The notes beneath the pieces are model-generated. The model was not told where the DNA came from and made no database searches. It saw only the letters and a program-made list of their open reading frames with translations. 6,403 nt of DNA. Origin: Acetobacteraceae bacterium. Lineage in GTDB: Bacteria; Pseudomonadota; Alphaproteobacteria; Acetobacterales; Acetobacteraceae. The stretch is taken from the NCBI GenBank assembly GCA_947475475.1, contig CANJOG010000121.1, positions 1-6,403 on the forward strand. The letters run 5' to 3'. Positions 1-6,100 of the stretch are shown in pieces. The position numbers and the translations under genes are program-made. The first letter of the stretch is position 1; each line of letters begins with the position of its first letter.

Positions 1-328
1 AGCCCATGTCCCAGGCCAGGTGCCGGATTCCGGCAAACAGGTGGTAGAAGAGTGCAAAGGTCCAGCCCAGCATCAGCAGGATGCCGAACCAGGAGCCGAT
101 GAAGCCCTGCACCCGGTCAAACGCAGCCGGCGAGGTCGCGGCGGCCACCAGCCACCAGACCAGGAGCAGCGCGCCAACCGACAGGGCAACGCCCGTGACA
201 CGGTGCAGAATCGACAGCGTGGTTGTGATCTGAGGCTTATAGACCTGCAAATGGGGCGATAGCGGCCGCTTGACCAGCCGGCCATCGCTGCTGCGCGCCA
301 CCATCAGCGCTTCGCGAACATCCTTCAT
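1..328 (-). CDS. sdhC: Succinate dehydrogenase cytochrome b556 subunit, N-terminal part
   Basis: Membrane-anchor subunit of complex II, which binds heme b and quinone and passes electrons from succinate oxidation into the quinone pool at the inner membrane. The first 109 codons are visible; the C-terminus lies beyond the left edge. Seen in the translation: the family signature RPLSPHL at residues 21-27, then SILHRVTG at 39-46, whose Ser39 and Arg43 match the quinone-site Ser and Arg of E. coli SdhC. A first hydrophobic segment runs about 45-65. A second, about 80-100, leads into YHLFAGIRHLAWDMG, where His96 aligns with the heme-ligand histidine. The start at 328 is chosen because the N-terminus MKDVREAL resembles alphaproteobacterial SdhC. 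The Shine-Dalgarno is weak (GGGA close to the ATG, GGAG 12 nt away), and a Met at codon 9 is a possible alternative. In this family sdhD, sdhA and sdhB normally follow, outside the window. Confidence 0.95.
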   Translation of the reverse strand, partial: MKDVREALMVARSSDGRLVKRPLSPHLQVYKPQITTTLSILHRVTGVALSVGALLLVWWLVAAATSPAAFDRVQGFIGSWFGILLMLGWTFALFYHLFAGIRHLAWDMG

Positions 329-388
329 TATCCCGTCATGCTCCGGAATGGGCGAGGCGGCTTGACTGAGGCCACCGATAAGCGAAGT

Positions 389-417
389 TCCTTACCGCCC
401 TGCCCTTGGGTGGTCAA
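389..417 (-). promoter_or_regulatory. Candidate sdhC promoter (-35 TTGACC, 17-bp spacer, -10 TAAGGA)
   Basis: Read on the minus strand, TTGACC (412-417) is followed by a 17-bp spacer and TAAGGA (389-394), about 60 bp before the sdhC start. The -35 is close to the sigma-70 consensus; the -10 is weak, which is common in GC-rich alphaproteobacteria. It lies in the 140-bp divergent region (329-468). On the plus strand, ahead of the acetyltransferase, there is a TTGACT at 363-368 but no good -10 at the right distance, so that promoter was not located. Confidence 0.4.
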
Positions 418-468
418 CGCAGCGAATTCCCGGTTTTCCGCGCCCCTGGTTTCTGATCTACGGAAGCG

Positions 469-1575
469 ATGCGCTTCGAAATCATCTCCCAGCCGGATCG
501 CTCCTGGCTCCAAGACGCCTGGCGCGACCTGCAGGCGCGCGCCGATTGCTCCTTCTTTCAGAGCTGGCACTGGATCGGCGCCTGGATCGAGGCGCTCGGC
601 CAGACGCCGCCAGTGCTGATAGGGCGGCGGAATTCCACGATCGTTTTGCTGGCGACACTCACGCCCTTCCGCCGGCGCGAGCCGCCCTTTTTCGCCGACG
701 CCGCCTTTCTCAATGGCACCGGCATCCATGCGATCGACATTATCACCATCGAGTACAACGGATTTCTGATCGACCGTGACGGCGCCGCCGAAACGGATCA
801 TGCCGCGATGTCATTCCTGCTCGGCGGGCCGCGCTTGGCTGGCAAGCGGCTCGGTGAACTGCATCTGCGCGGGATTGCGTCGGGCCAGGAGCCCGACTCG
901 CAGGGCTGGCTGGTCAGCAGGCCCGGCCGACGCCCATCCTACCGGATCGATCTCGACGCGCTGCGGGCATCGGGGCGGAATTATCTGGACACGCTCTCAG
1001 CCAATACCCGCCAGCAGATTCGCCGCTCGGCCCGGCTCTATGAAGCGCAGGGGGAGTTGCGGTTGCGCCGGGCACGGAACCCGGAAGAACAGCAGGAGTT
1101 CGTGGCCGGGTTGCGTGAACTGCACCAGGCCACCTGGATCGCCCGCGGCGACCGTGGCTCCTATGGCTGGCCCTTCTTCACCCGCTTCCACGACATTCTC
1201 TGCGCGCGTGGCTTCGAGGATGGCAGCATCGAGCTGCTCCGCCTGGACAGCGGCGCGCGGGCCATCGCCTATATTTACAATTTCCTCTGGCGCGGAGAGG
1301 CGCTGTTCTACCAGAGCGGCCTGGTGCGCGAGGACGATGCCAAGCTCAAGCCCGGCATGGTGGCCCATACGCTCGCCATTGAGGACCATCTGGCGCGCGG
1401 CAGCCGCACCTATGACTTCATGGCCGGCGAGAATCGCTACAAGGCCAGTCTCGGCACAAGGGGGCCGGACATCCAGTATCTGCTCTATCAGCGCCCGAGA
1501 CTGCCGGCCCGAATCGAAACCGGCCTGAGAGCGCTGCGAAGGCGCTTCAGGCCGGCTCCAGAATACACAGACTAA
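469..1575 (+). CDS. GNAT-family N-acetyltransferase of the CelD/BcsL type
   Basis: A 368-residue soluble protein without signal peptide or membrane helix. The second half looks like the Acetyltransf_6 (CelD/BcsL) fold. Family-type motifs are SANTRQQIRRSARLY (177-191), a helical HQATWIARGD stretch (219-228), the strand RAIAYIYNFLWRGEALFYQSG (split around residues 264-284), a KLKPGMVAH turn (292-300), and YDFMAGENRYKASLG (315-329), which is the most diagnostic. The N-terminal half (1-120) contains FFQSWHWIGAWIEAL, as often seen in this family. Members acylate amines from acyl-CoA and are often linked to exopolysaccharide or envelope glycan synthesis; the substrate here is unknown. The start is supported by GGAAG at 462-466, 2 nt before the ATG. 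The gene is divergent from sdhC and convergent with asd (6 bp between stop codons), so it is probably transcribed alone. Its last codons (ALRRRFRP region) lie in a strong hairpin that may serve asd. Confidence 0.88.
   Translation: MRFEIISQPDRSWLQDAWRDLQARADCSFFQSWHWIGAWIEALGQTPPVLIGRRNSTIVLLATLTPFRRREPPFFADAAFLNGTGIHAIDIITIEYNGFLIDRDGAAETDHAAMSFLLGGPRLAGKRLGELHLRGIASGQEPDSQGWLVSRPGRRPSYRIDLDALRASGRNYLDTLSANTRQQIRRSARLYEAQGELRLRRARNPEEQQEFVAGLRELHQATWIARGDRGSYGWPFFTRFHDILCARGFEDGSIELLRLDSGARAIAYIYNFLWRGEALFYQSGLVREDDAKLKPGMVAHTLAIEDHLARGSRTYDFMAGENRYKASLGTRGPDIQYLLYQRPRLPARIETGLRALRRRFRPAPEYTD
1520..1555 (-). terminator. Hairpin, probable asd terminator embedded in the acetyltransferase gene
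   Basis: Arms CCGGCCTGA (1520-1528) and TCAGGCCGG (1547-1555) are perfectly complementary. They continue, after one bulged G at 1529, into AGCGC (1530-1534) and GCGCT (1542-1546). The loop is 7 nt, giving 14 base pairs in total. In the direction of asd transcription the hairpin begins about 26 nt after the asd stop codon and is followed by TTTCGATT, a short, imperfect T-rich tail. On the plus strand no T-run follows. The sense of use, for asd, is inferred from this asymmetry. Confidence 0.55.
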
Positions 1576-1581
1576 GAGAGA

Positions 1582-2619
1582 TCAGGCAGCTTTCTGGTCG
1601 CGCGGCAGCAGCTTCTGCTCGATCAGGCTCTCGGCGATCTGTACCGCGTTCAGCGCAGCGCCCTTGCGGAGATTGTCGGAGACGCACCAGAAGGCCAGGC
1701 CGTTCGGCACGGTCGGGTCACGGCGCAAGCGGCTGACATAGGTGGCGTCCTCGCCCACACATTCGAGCGGGGTCATGTAGCCACCATCCTCGCGCGTATC
1801 GAGCACAGTGATGCCAGGCGCACGGCGGAGTGCCGCGCGTGCCTCTTCCACATTCACCGGGCGCTCGCACTCGATGTAGACGGCCTCGGAATGGCCGATG
1901 AACACCGGCACGCGCACGCAGGTGGCGATCACCGAGATATCCGGATCGAGAATCTTCTTGGTCTCGACCACCATCTTCCACTCTTCCTTGGTGGCGCCAT
2001 CGTCCATGAACTTGTCGATATGGGGAATGACGTTGAAGGCGATCGGCTTGGTGAACTGCTCCGGCTTGATCGGATCATGCACGAAGCTCGCCTTGGTCTG
2101 CGAGAACAGCTCGTCCATGCCTTCCTTGCCGGCGCCGGAGACGGACTGGTAGGTCGACACCACCACGCGCTTGATCTTGTAGAGATCGTGCAGCGGCTTG
2201 AGCGCCACCACCATCTGGATGGTCGAGCAGTTCGGATTGGCGATGATGCCGCGCTTGGCGAACTTGGCGATGGCCTGCGGGTTCACTTCCGGGACCACCA
2301 GCGGGATGTCGTGCTCCATGCGGAACTGGCTGGTATTGTCGATCACCACGCAACCCTGAGCAGCCGCGCGCGGCGCATGGATGGCGGAAATCGAGGCGCC
2401 GGGGCTGAACAGGCCAATATCCCATCCCGTGAAATCGAAATGGTCGAGATTCTGGACCTTCAAGACTTTCTTGTCGCCGAAGGAGACTTCCTGACCCGTC
2501 GACCGCGCCGACGCCAAGGCCGCCACTTCGCTGACCGGGAAATTACGCTCGACGAGGGTTTTCAGCATTTCGCGGCCCACCGCTCCGGTGGCGCCAACGA
2601 CCGCAACCCTGTAGCCCAT
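1582..2619 (-). CDS. asd: Aspartate-semialdehyde dehydrogenase
   Basis: Converts L-aspartyl-4-phosphate to L-aspartate-4-semialdehyde with NADPH in the cytoplasm. This is the branch-point step towards lysine/diaminopimelate, threonine, methionine and isoleucine. The protein has 345 residues, the usual length for bacterial Asd. Visible landmarks are the nucleotide-binding loop VGATGAVG (8-15), the active-site NPNCSTIQM with nucleophile Cys131, the TYQSVSGAG segment with Gln158, CVRVPVFIGHSEAV (234-247) carrying substrate-binding Arg236 and the catalytic base His243, and a C-terminal NLRKGAALNAVQI (316-328). The start at 2619 gives the canonical N-terminus MGYRVAVVGATG and has AGGAG 8 nt upstream. 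The frame is open 33 codons further, but that extension (MRLQAGTAN...) is unlike the family. No key residue is missing. It is convergent with the acetyltransferase and divergent from the SH3-domain gene, so it is likely monocistronic. Confidence 0.98.
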   Translation of the reverse strand: MGYRVAVVGATGAVGREMLKTLVERNFPVSEVAALASARSTGQEVSFGDKKVLKVQNLDHFDFTGWDIGLFSPGASISAIHAPRAAAQGCVVIDNTSQFRMEHDIPLVVPEVNPQAIAKFAKRGIIANPNCSTIQMVVALKPLHDLYKIKRVVVSTYQSVSGAGKEGMDELFSQTKASFVHDPIKPEQFTKPIAFNVIPHIDKFMDDGATKEEWKMVVETKKILDPDISVIATCVRVPVFIGHSEAVYIECERPVNVEEARAALRRAPGITVLDTREDGGYMTPLECVGEDATYVSRLRRDPTVPNGLAFWCVSDNLRKGAALNAVQIAESLIEQKLLPRDQKAA

Positions 2620-2689
2620 CGATCCTGCTCCTGACCTGCCCGTGACGGCCGCCCAACATTGGGTGCCGCGGGCGTGAAAAACCGGCGCA

Positions 2690-2718
2690 GGGTTAGCGGT
2701 CCCTGCCTGCAATCTCAA
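2690..2718 (-). promoter_or_regulatory. Candidate asd promoter (-35 TTGAGA, 17-bp spacer, -10 TAACCC)
   Basis: On the minus strand TTGAGA (2713-2718) is followed by a 17-bp spacer and TAACCC (2690-2695), which would give a leader of roughly 60 nt. The -10 is weak. Between it and the start codon lies an inverted repeat, CCCAA-CA-TTGGG at 2652-2663, flanked by imperfect CGGC and GCCG arms. It could be a leader hairpin or an operator, but nothing identifies a cognate factor. Confidence 0.3.
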
Positions 2719-2825
2719 GCCTTTGCATCGGGGGGCTGGCCTGTTCCACGATATCCTCGACGCAAGCGGGCGCGCCCGGGCATGACTCCACCGCTCTCCG
2801 CGTGACTGCGCCGCCTATCGGGCAC

Positions 2826-2854
2826 TTGACCCGAACCGGGGGGCTTGGCACGCA
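2826..2854 (+). promoter_or_regulatory. Possible promoter of the SH3-domain gene (-35 TTGACC only)
   Basis: TTGACC at 2826-2831 is a good -35 match just ahead of the SH3-domain gene. At 17-bp spacing the hexamer is CACGCA, which is a poor -10, so the call rests on the -35 alone. The rest of the 2620-2878 region shows a 12-bp GC-only palindrome at 2767-2778 and no gene. Confidence 0.2.
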
Positions 2855-2878
2855 TCTTCCGTGAAAAAGGCAGGGTCC

Positions 2879-3838
2879 ATGAAGCAGTTGGGGCCAGAGA
2901 TGTCGATGATGCCGCAAGCCACGACGCGGAATTGCGGGGCACGCCGACGGTGGCGCGCGGTTGCACTGGCGGCAGCACTGTCGGCCGGCACAGCGATCTT
3001 TCCCGCCCAGGGCCAGCCGGCGCCTGCGACGGCCACCAAGTCACCTTTGCCGACCGGCACGCTGCAACTTCCGGCCAAGGCAGATGCCGCGAAACCGGCA
3101 ACCGGCCAGCCCAGCGCCACTCATCCCGCCGGTTCCGCCCTGACCGCTGTGCCGCGTATCCCGGTTGTCCACGGTCCGAAAGTGGCTCCTGCCCATAAAC
3201 CGGCTGAGGTGAAGTCCCCCGCAAAGCCCGCCGATCCCAAACAGTCCCAGGCGGGCACGAAGCCGGGCACGAAGCCGGGCGCCAAGGCCGCCGCTGGGGT
3301 GGCAGCCGGCGCCGTCGCGGCAGGAGCGGTCGCAGGCACTGCCTCCAAGCCGGAAACCGATGAGAAGGTGGACTCTGGCAAGGACATTCGCAGCACGGAC
3401 CCGACCAAGGGCTCCGTCACAAACCTTCCCCTGCCGCGCTTCGCCTCGCTGCGCTCCGACGAGGTGAACATGCGCGCCGGGCCGGGAACACGGTTTCCTA
3501 TCGAATGGGTCTATAAGCGCCGTGACCTGCCGGTGCAGATCGAGCGCGAACTCGGCCTCTGGCGCCTGATCGCGGACCCGGAGGGCAATAAGGGCTGGGT
3601 CCATCAAGCAACATTGGCCGGCCGCCGCAGCTTCATCGTCACTGGCGGGGAACGCGCCCTGCGTCGATCGGCCGACGCCTCCTCATCCACCGTGGCGCTG
3701 CTCAAGCCAGGCGTGCAGGGACGAGTACGGCAATGCGAGGCGAATGTCGCCTGGTGCCAGGTGCAGGTGGCAGACCATCGCGGTTGGCTGCGACGCAGTG
3801 AGATCTGGGGCGTGTCACCCGACGAGCCGATTCAGTAG
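2879..3838 (+). CDS. Exported protein with two bacterial SH3 domains
   Basis: A 319-residue protein of the alphaproteobacterial SH3-domain family (COG3807-like). A basic n-region (ARRRWR, 21-26) and hydrophobic core (27-41) ending near PAQGQ suggest a Sec signal peptide, so it should act in the periplasm. Residues 47-185 are a low-complexity Ala/Pro/Lys linker including KPGTKPGAK repeats and a Gly/Ala/Val-rich stretch at 138-156. The first SH3 domain (about 188-248) carries FASLRSDEVNMRAGPGT and a terminal GWVHQATLAGRR; the second (about 252-313) carries ALRRSADASS, a paired Cys286/Cys293, and GWLRRSEIWGV. Such domains commonly bind peptidoglycan or protein peptides; the partner here is unknown. 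The ATG at 2879 has AGGCAGGG just upstream. An in-frame GTG at 2861 adds 6 residues and an ATG at 2900 is also possible. The gene is divergent from asd and convergent with the LuxR-type gene. Confidence 0.85.
   Translation: MKQLGPEMSMMPQATTRNCGARRRWRAVALAAALSAGTAIFPAQGQPAPATATKSPLPTGTLQLPAKADAAKPATGQPSATHPAGSALTAVPRIPVVHGPKVAPAHKPAEVKSPAKPADPKQSQAGTKPGTKPGAKAAAGVAAGAVAAGAVAGTASKPETDEKVDSGKDIRSTDPTKGSVTNLPLPRFASLRSDEVNMRAGPGTRFPIEWVYKRRDLPVQIERELGLWRLIADPEGNKGWVHQATLAGRRSFIVTGGERALRRSADASSSTVALLKPGVQGRVRQCEANVAWCQVQVADHRGWLRRSEIWGVSPDEPIQ
3253..3276 (+). repeat. Two perfect 12-bp tandem repeats in the SH3 protein linker
   Basis: GGGCACGAAGCC occurs twice in direct succession, followed by a degenerate third unit (GGGCGCCAAGGCC). 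It encodes the GTKP-GTKP-GAKA run of the periplasmic linker. The unit is a multiple of three, so copy-number change would keep the frame and alter only linker length. Confidence 0.75.
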
Positions 3839-3869
3839 CTCCATCGGCCAAGTCTCGCCCACCGACCCG

Positions 3870-4976
3870 TCAGGCCGGAATTGGTTCCGGCAATTCGAAC
3901 ATGCCAAGACTCTGGAAGAGCAACCCAACGAGCTGAGCCTGCGAATGTGCGCCGGTCTTGGCCATGATTCGGCGTAGATGCACGCGCACAGTGCCGATCG
4001 CGCATTTGGTCGACTCAGCGATCTCGTTCAACGTCGAGCCCTCGGCGATTGCCGCGGCAACCCGGGTTTCAGCCGGGGTCAGGCCGAATTGCGTCGCGCA
4101 GAAGGACAGGTTGAACCGCCGGCGCGACATCAGATCACTGACCAGGACCAGCAGAGTGGTCTCAGCTGCGTTCGCGATCCGCGCGATTACCACCGAAATG
4201 ACCGGGCTGCCCTGACGGCTGCGCAGATTGACGATCTTGTGCGCTCCAGCACCAGCTTCCGCGACGTCCGCCATGATCTTCCGCATCGTCACGTTTTCAT
4301 GCCGGCGCCGGGCTGCGAATTTTCCATCCTTGATCGAGATGGCCGGCCCACGCTGGGCGAGGCGCGCGCCTGCCCGGTTCATACACCGTACGTCACAATT
4401 GCCGCTGAGCACGAAGGCCGGCACGGTCAGGCAATCCAGAGCGTAGGAAAATGCTGCAATATCGGAATTGATCCCGGCCCCATGCGCGGCAATCTGGGCG
4501 GCCCGCCGCAGATGCGGGGCAAGCGCAAGCGCCGAACCCTCATTGACCAGATTTGCCGAATCTTCCGTCAGCAGAAGACAGCCAGACTGACCGTCAGCCC
4601 CGCCAAAGCCGAGACCCAAGCCCCCAATCATGCCGCCATTGCTTTGCGACATTGTCCATCGGCGCATCTCGCCAGGAGGAGGCAGTGCCGCAGGCAATTG
4701 TCCTGGTCGCCCTTTCCATGCATGGGTGGCGACGATCACTGGCTCGCGCGCGATGCCTTCCTGCCGCGACAACAGCACACCGGCAGCTCCAGTCGTTGCG
4801 GCGATCACCGCAGCAGCCGGCGACCAGCTATTTTCACCGGTTGCCGCTTCGTAAATCGCGGAGATGGCCTCATCGAGGTTCGTTTGCACCCATGCTCCGC
4901 GATCTTGTGCTGCGCCAGCGCCTCTTGCCCCGGCGAATGGCAGGATTGATCCCGACCGAAGCACGGACTGCCGCAT
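3870..4976 (-). CDS. Orphan LuxR-type helix-turn-helix transcriptional regulator
   Basis: A 368-residue cytoplasmic regulator. The C-terminal DNA-binding domain spans about 297-352. FGLTPAETRVAAAIAEG opens it, then TLNEIAESTKCAIGTV forms the turn, and RVHLRRIMAKTGAHSQAQLV holds the recognition helix and the end of the domain. The segment 172-225 (ALDCLTVPAFVLSGNCDVRCMNRAG, then LAQRGPAISIKDGKFAAR, separated) resembles the PAS-like part of LuxR-type regulators common in alphaproteobacteria. Residues 30-165 look like a GAF-like or uncharacterised sensing region. I see neither a response-regulator receiver domain nor a recognisable acyl-homoserine-lactone domain. The start at 4976 is chosen for AGG 5 nt upstream and because the 81 upstream open codons have no family-like sequence. 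It is convergent with the SH3-domain gene (31 bp between stops) and downstream of ompW in the same direction, separated by 342 bp. The signal and targets are unknown. Confidence 0.85.
   Translation of the reverse strand: MRQSVLRSGSILPFAGARGAGAAQDRGAWVQTNLDEAISAIYEAATGENSWSPAAAVIAATTGAAGVLLSRQEGIAREPVIVATHAWKGRPGQLPAALPPPGEMRRWTMSQSNGGMIGGLGLGFGGADGQSGCLLLTEDSANLVNEGSALALAPHLRRAAQIAAHGAGINSDIAAFSYALDCLTVPAFVLSGNCDVRCMNRAGARLAQRGPAISIKDGKFAARRRHENVTMRKIMADVAEAGAGAHKIVNLRSRQGSPVISVVIARIANAAETTLLVLVSDLMSRRRFNLSFCATQFGLTPAETRVAAAIAEGSTLNEIAESTKCAIGTVRVHLRRIMAKTGAHSQAQLVGLLFQSLGMFELPEPIPA
3874..3891 (+). terminator. Short hairpin at the convergent SH3/LuxR 3' ends
   Basis: GCCGGAA (3874-3880) and TTCCGGC (3885-3891) form a perfect 7-bp stem with a TTGG loop. 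It lies inside the last codons of the LuxR-type gene and 36 nt after the SH3-gene stop. No U-tract follows on either strand, so it may end or stabilise the SH3 transcript, or be chance. The 31-bp gap between the two stops holds nothing else. Confidence 0.3.
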
Positions 4977-4995
4977 GATAACCTGCCCTTCCTCA

Positions 4996-5024
4996 ATAAG
5001 AGGCACAATTGCGATTCGCCGCAA
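4996..5024 (-). promoter_or_regulatory. Possible promoter of the LuxR-type gene
   Basis: On the minus strand TTGCGG (5019-5024), a 17-bp spacer and TCTTAT (4996-5001) form a sigma-70-like pair with 3/6 and 4/6 matches. It would leave a leader of only about 13 nt that just includes the ribosome-binding site. A TTGACT lies further upstream (5054-5059) without a matching -10. Confidence 0.2.
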
Positions 5025-5261
5025 CCCGACAGAGGCATGGGCGGCGTTTGGGGCAGTCAAACACGCTGCGGTTAATATTGGATTGCGATCGGGGGAGGGG
5101 TTCAGCCTGCGCCCAGCAGGCCAGAGCCGGCCCAGACAACGGGCTACGGGCGTCAGCAAGCGATCACATCGAGCTCGGTGCCGGCTGTGACCCGCGCCTG
5201 TCCGCTCATGGAGTGTCACTGAAAGCAGGTCCGCTCAACATGGCCCAACAGGTGAACACTC

Positions 5262-5313
5262 AAGCGCGGCGCTGCGCACCAGGGCAAACCCCTGCCCTGG
5301 CGCAACAGCGCTT
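5262..5313 (-). terminator. Large imperfect hairpin just after ompW
   Basis: Five bases after the ompW stop, outer arms AAGCGC (5262-5267) and GCGCTT (5308-5313) enclose inner arms CCAGGGCA (5279-5286) and TGCCCTGG (5293-5300), with a 6-nt loop. The inner 8-bp stem is perfect. No U-tract follows, so it may be a terminator, a transcript-stabilising 3' structure, or both. It argues that ompW and the LuxR-type gene are not one simple operon. Confidence 0.5.
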
Positions 5314-5318
5314 AAGTA

Positions 5319-5972
5319 TCAGAACTTGTAGCCAAGGCCCGCGCCAACCACGAGCGGGTTCAGCCAAGTCTTGGCCGTCACCGCGCCACCGCTGATCTTG
5401 GCCTTCGTGTGCAGGAAGATTTGCTTCACATCGACGTTGGCGTACCAGTTCCCGCTGATATTGTAGTCAAAGCCGGCTTGCAGAGCGAAGCCGAGCGCCG
5501 GCGTCAGGCTGAGACTCGTGAACGGCGCAGATGCCTTTTCGCTATAGAAGAACGTGGCATTGAGGCCAGCGCCGACATAGGGGCTGAAACGCTCCTTTGG
5601 CATGAAGTGATACTGCAGCGTCACGGTGGGCGGCAGCACCCAGGTCTTGCCGACATTCACCTTGCCCGGCAGATCCTTCGCACTGATCGTGTGCTGGGTC
5701 GTCGCCAAGATCAAGTCCGCCGCGATATTTGGCGTAAAGAAGTAGGAGAAATCGAGTTCGGGGGTCACCGCGTTGGTGGCACCAACGTGACCACCCACCG
5801 AGGTGGAGCTGCCGGAGTTTTCAGGAAGCACTCCAATCACGCGAGCGCGCACCATGAAGGAGCCAGCCGATTTGCCGGCATTCGCTTCCTGGGCATCGGC
5901 GCGCCCCGGCAGAGCCAAGCCGGAGACGGCGATCGCCATCGCGGCAGTACCTAAAAGCAGAAACTTGTTCAT
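5319..5972 (-). CDS. ompW: OmpW-family outer-membrane protein
   Basis: A 217-residue precursor of a small eight-stranded outer-membrane beta-barrel; OmpW forms a narrow hydrophobic channel and is implicated in stress and small-molecule passage. The signal peptide is clear: MNKFLLLGTAAMAIAV, then a cleavage site after ADA at about residue 27. The mature part starts with SAGSFMVRARVIGVLPENSG (split at 35-54), the usual OmpW first strand. Then come PELDFSYFFTPNIAADLIL (71-89), the hallmark VLPPTVTLQYHF (112-123) and SPYVGAGLNATFF (130-142), and a C-terminal LNPLVVGAGLGYKF (204-217) ending in the terminal Phe recognised by the barrel assembly machinery. The ATG at 5972 is chosen because it opens the signal peptide and has GGGGA 5 nt upstream; an in-frame ATG at 5987 adds 5 residues. 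An FNR/FixK-type box lies 128 bp upstream of the start codon. Confidence 0.93.
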   Translation of the reverse strand: MNKFLLLGTAAMAIAVSGLALPGRADAQEANAGKSAGSFMVRARVIGVLPENSGSSTSVGGHVGATNAVTPELDFSYFFTPNIAADLILATTQHTISAKDLPGKVNVGKTWVLPPTVTLQYHFMPKERFSPYVGAGLNATFFYSEKASAPFTSLSLTPALGFALQAGFDYNISGNWYANVDVKQIFLHTKAKISGGAVTAKTWLNPLVVGAGLGYKF

Positions 5973-6001
5973 CGTCGTCCCCGTCATACGTGTCGTCGAA
6001 G

Positions 6002-6039
6002 CCTGGGGGCTCCCGGCTTGCATATAACCGGCTCCCAGG
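6002..6039 (-). other. Inverted repeat in the ompW leader
   Basis: CCTGGG (6002-6007) pairs with CCCAGG (6034-6039), and inside it CCGG (6013-6016) pairs with CCGG (6028-6031). The interior loop is uneven and the apical loop AT-rich (CTTGCATATAA). It also contains a direct repeat GGCTCCC (6008-6014 and 6030-6036). If transcription starts near 6066 it would sit in the 5' untranslated region, ending about 30 nt before the start codon and leaving the ribosome-binding site free. Confidence 0.4.
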
Positions 6040-6073
6040 ACCGCTCAGGGCTGTGCGTCCTGGCGACGCGTTA

Positions 6074-6079
6074 ACAATG
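6074..6079 (-). promoter_or_regulatory. Candidate ompW -10 element (CATTGT)
   Basis: CATTGT matches the -10 consensus at 3 of 6 positions. Its centre is 31 bp from the centre of the FNR/FixK box, the distance expected of a class II FNR-type promoter, which needs little of a -35. A start near 6066 would give a leader of roughly 94 nt. Confidence 0.35.
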
Positions 6080-6100
6080 CGCGCGGGGAACGAGCCTTCG

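Larger units (their letters stand above)
4977..5318. other. Gap between ompW and the LuxR-type gene, no supported gene
   Basis: 342 bp. The end next to ompW is occupied by a large imperfect hairpin (5262-5313); the other end holds the ribosome-binding site and presumably the promoter of the LuxR-type gene. The plus-strand frames and the upstream extension of the LuxR frame translate to Arg/Ala/Pro-rich sequence without recognisable domains, so I call no gene. An 8-bp direct repeat ATTGCGAT occurs at 5008-5015 and 5082-5089. Confidence 0.6.

Noticed and set aside
328..801. Minus-strand open frame of 157 codons across the sdhC/acetyltransferase divergent region
   Set aside because: It overlaps the well-supported acetyltransferase gene on the opposite strand and has no recognisable motif; its last codons are the mini-frame before sdhC.
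1891..2634. Long plus-strand open frame (247 codons) opposite asd
   Set aside because: It is fully antisense to asd, rich in His, Asp and Arg as expected of a GC-rich shadow frame, and has no domain-like sequence.
2767..2778. Perfect 12-bp palindrome CGGGCGCGCCCG in the asd/SH3 divergent region
   Set aside because: All G and C; a couple of such palindromes are expected by chance in a GC-rich window of this length.
3978..4949. Plus-strand open frame of 323 codons opposite the LuxR-type gene
   Set aside because: The minus-strand frame has a clear HTH domain, while this frame is Arg/His/Pro-rich and unlike any family I know.
5008..5089. Direct repeat ATTGCGAT, copies 74 bp apart upstream of the LuxR-type gene, as an operator pair
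   Set aside because: One 8-bp match is roughly what chance gives in a region of this size. The near-integral helical spacing is suggestive but not enough.
5009..5395. Plus-strand open frame spanning the ompW/LuxR gap
   Set aside because: It runs into the antisense of ompW, has no good ribosome-binding site, and its composition is that of a shadow frame.
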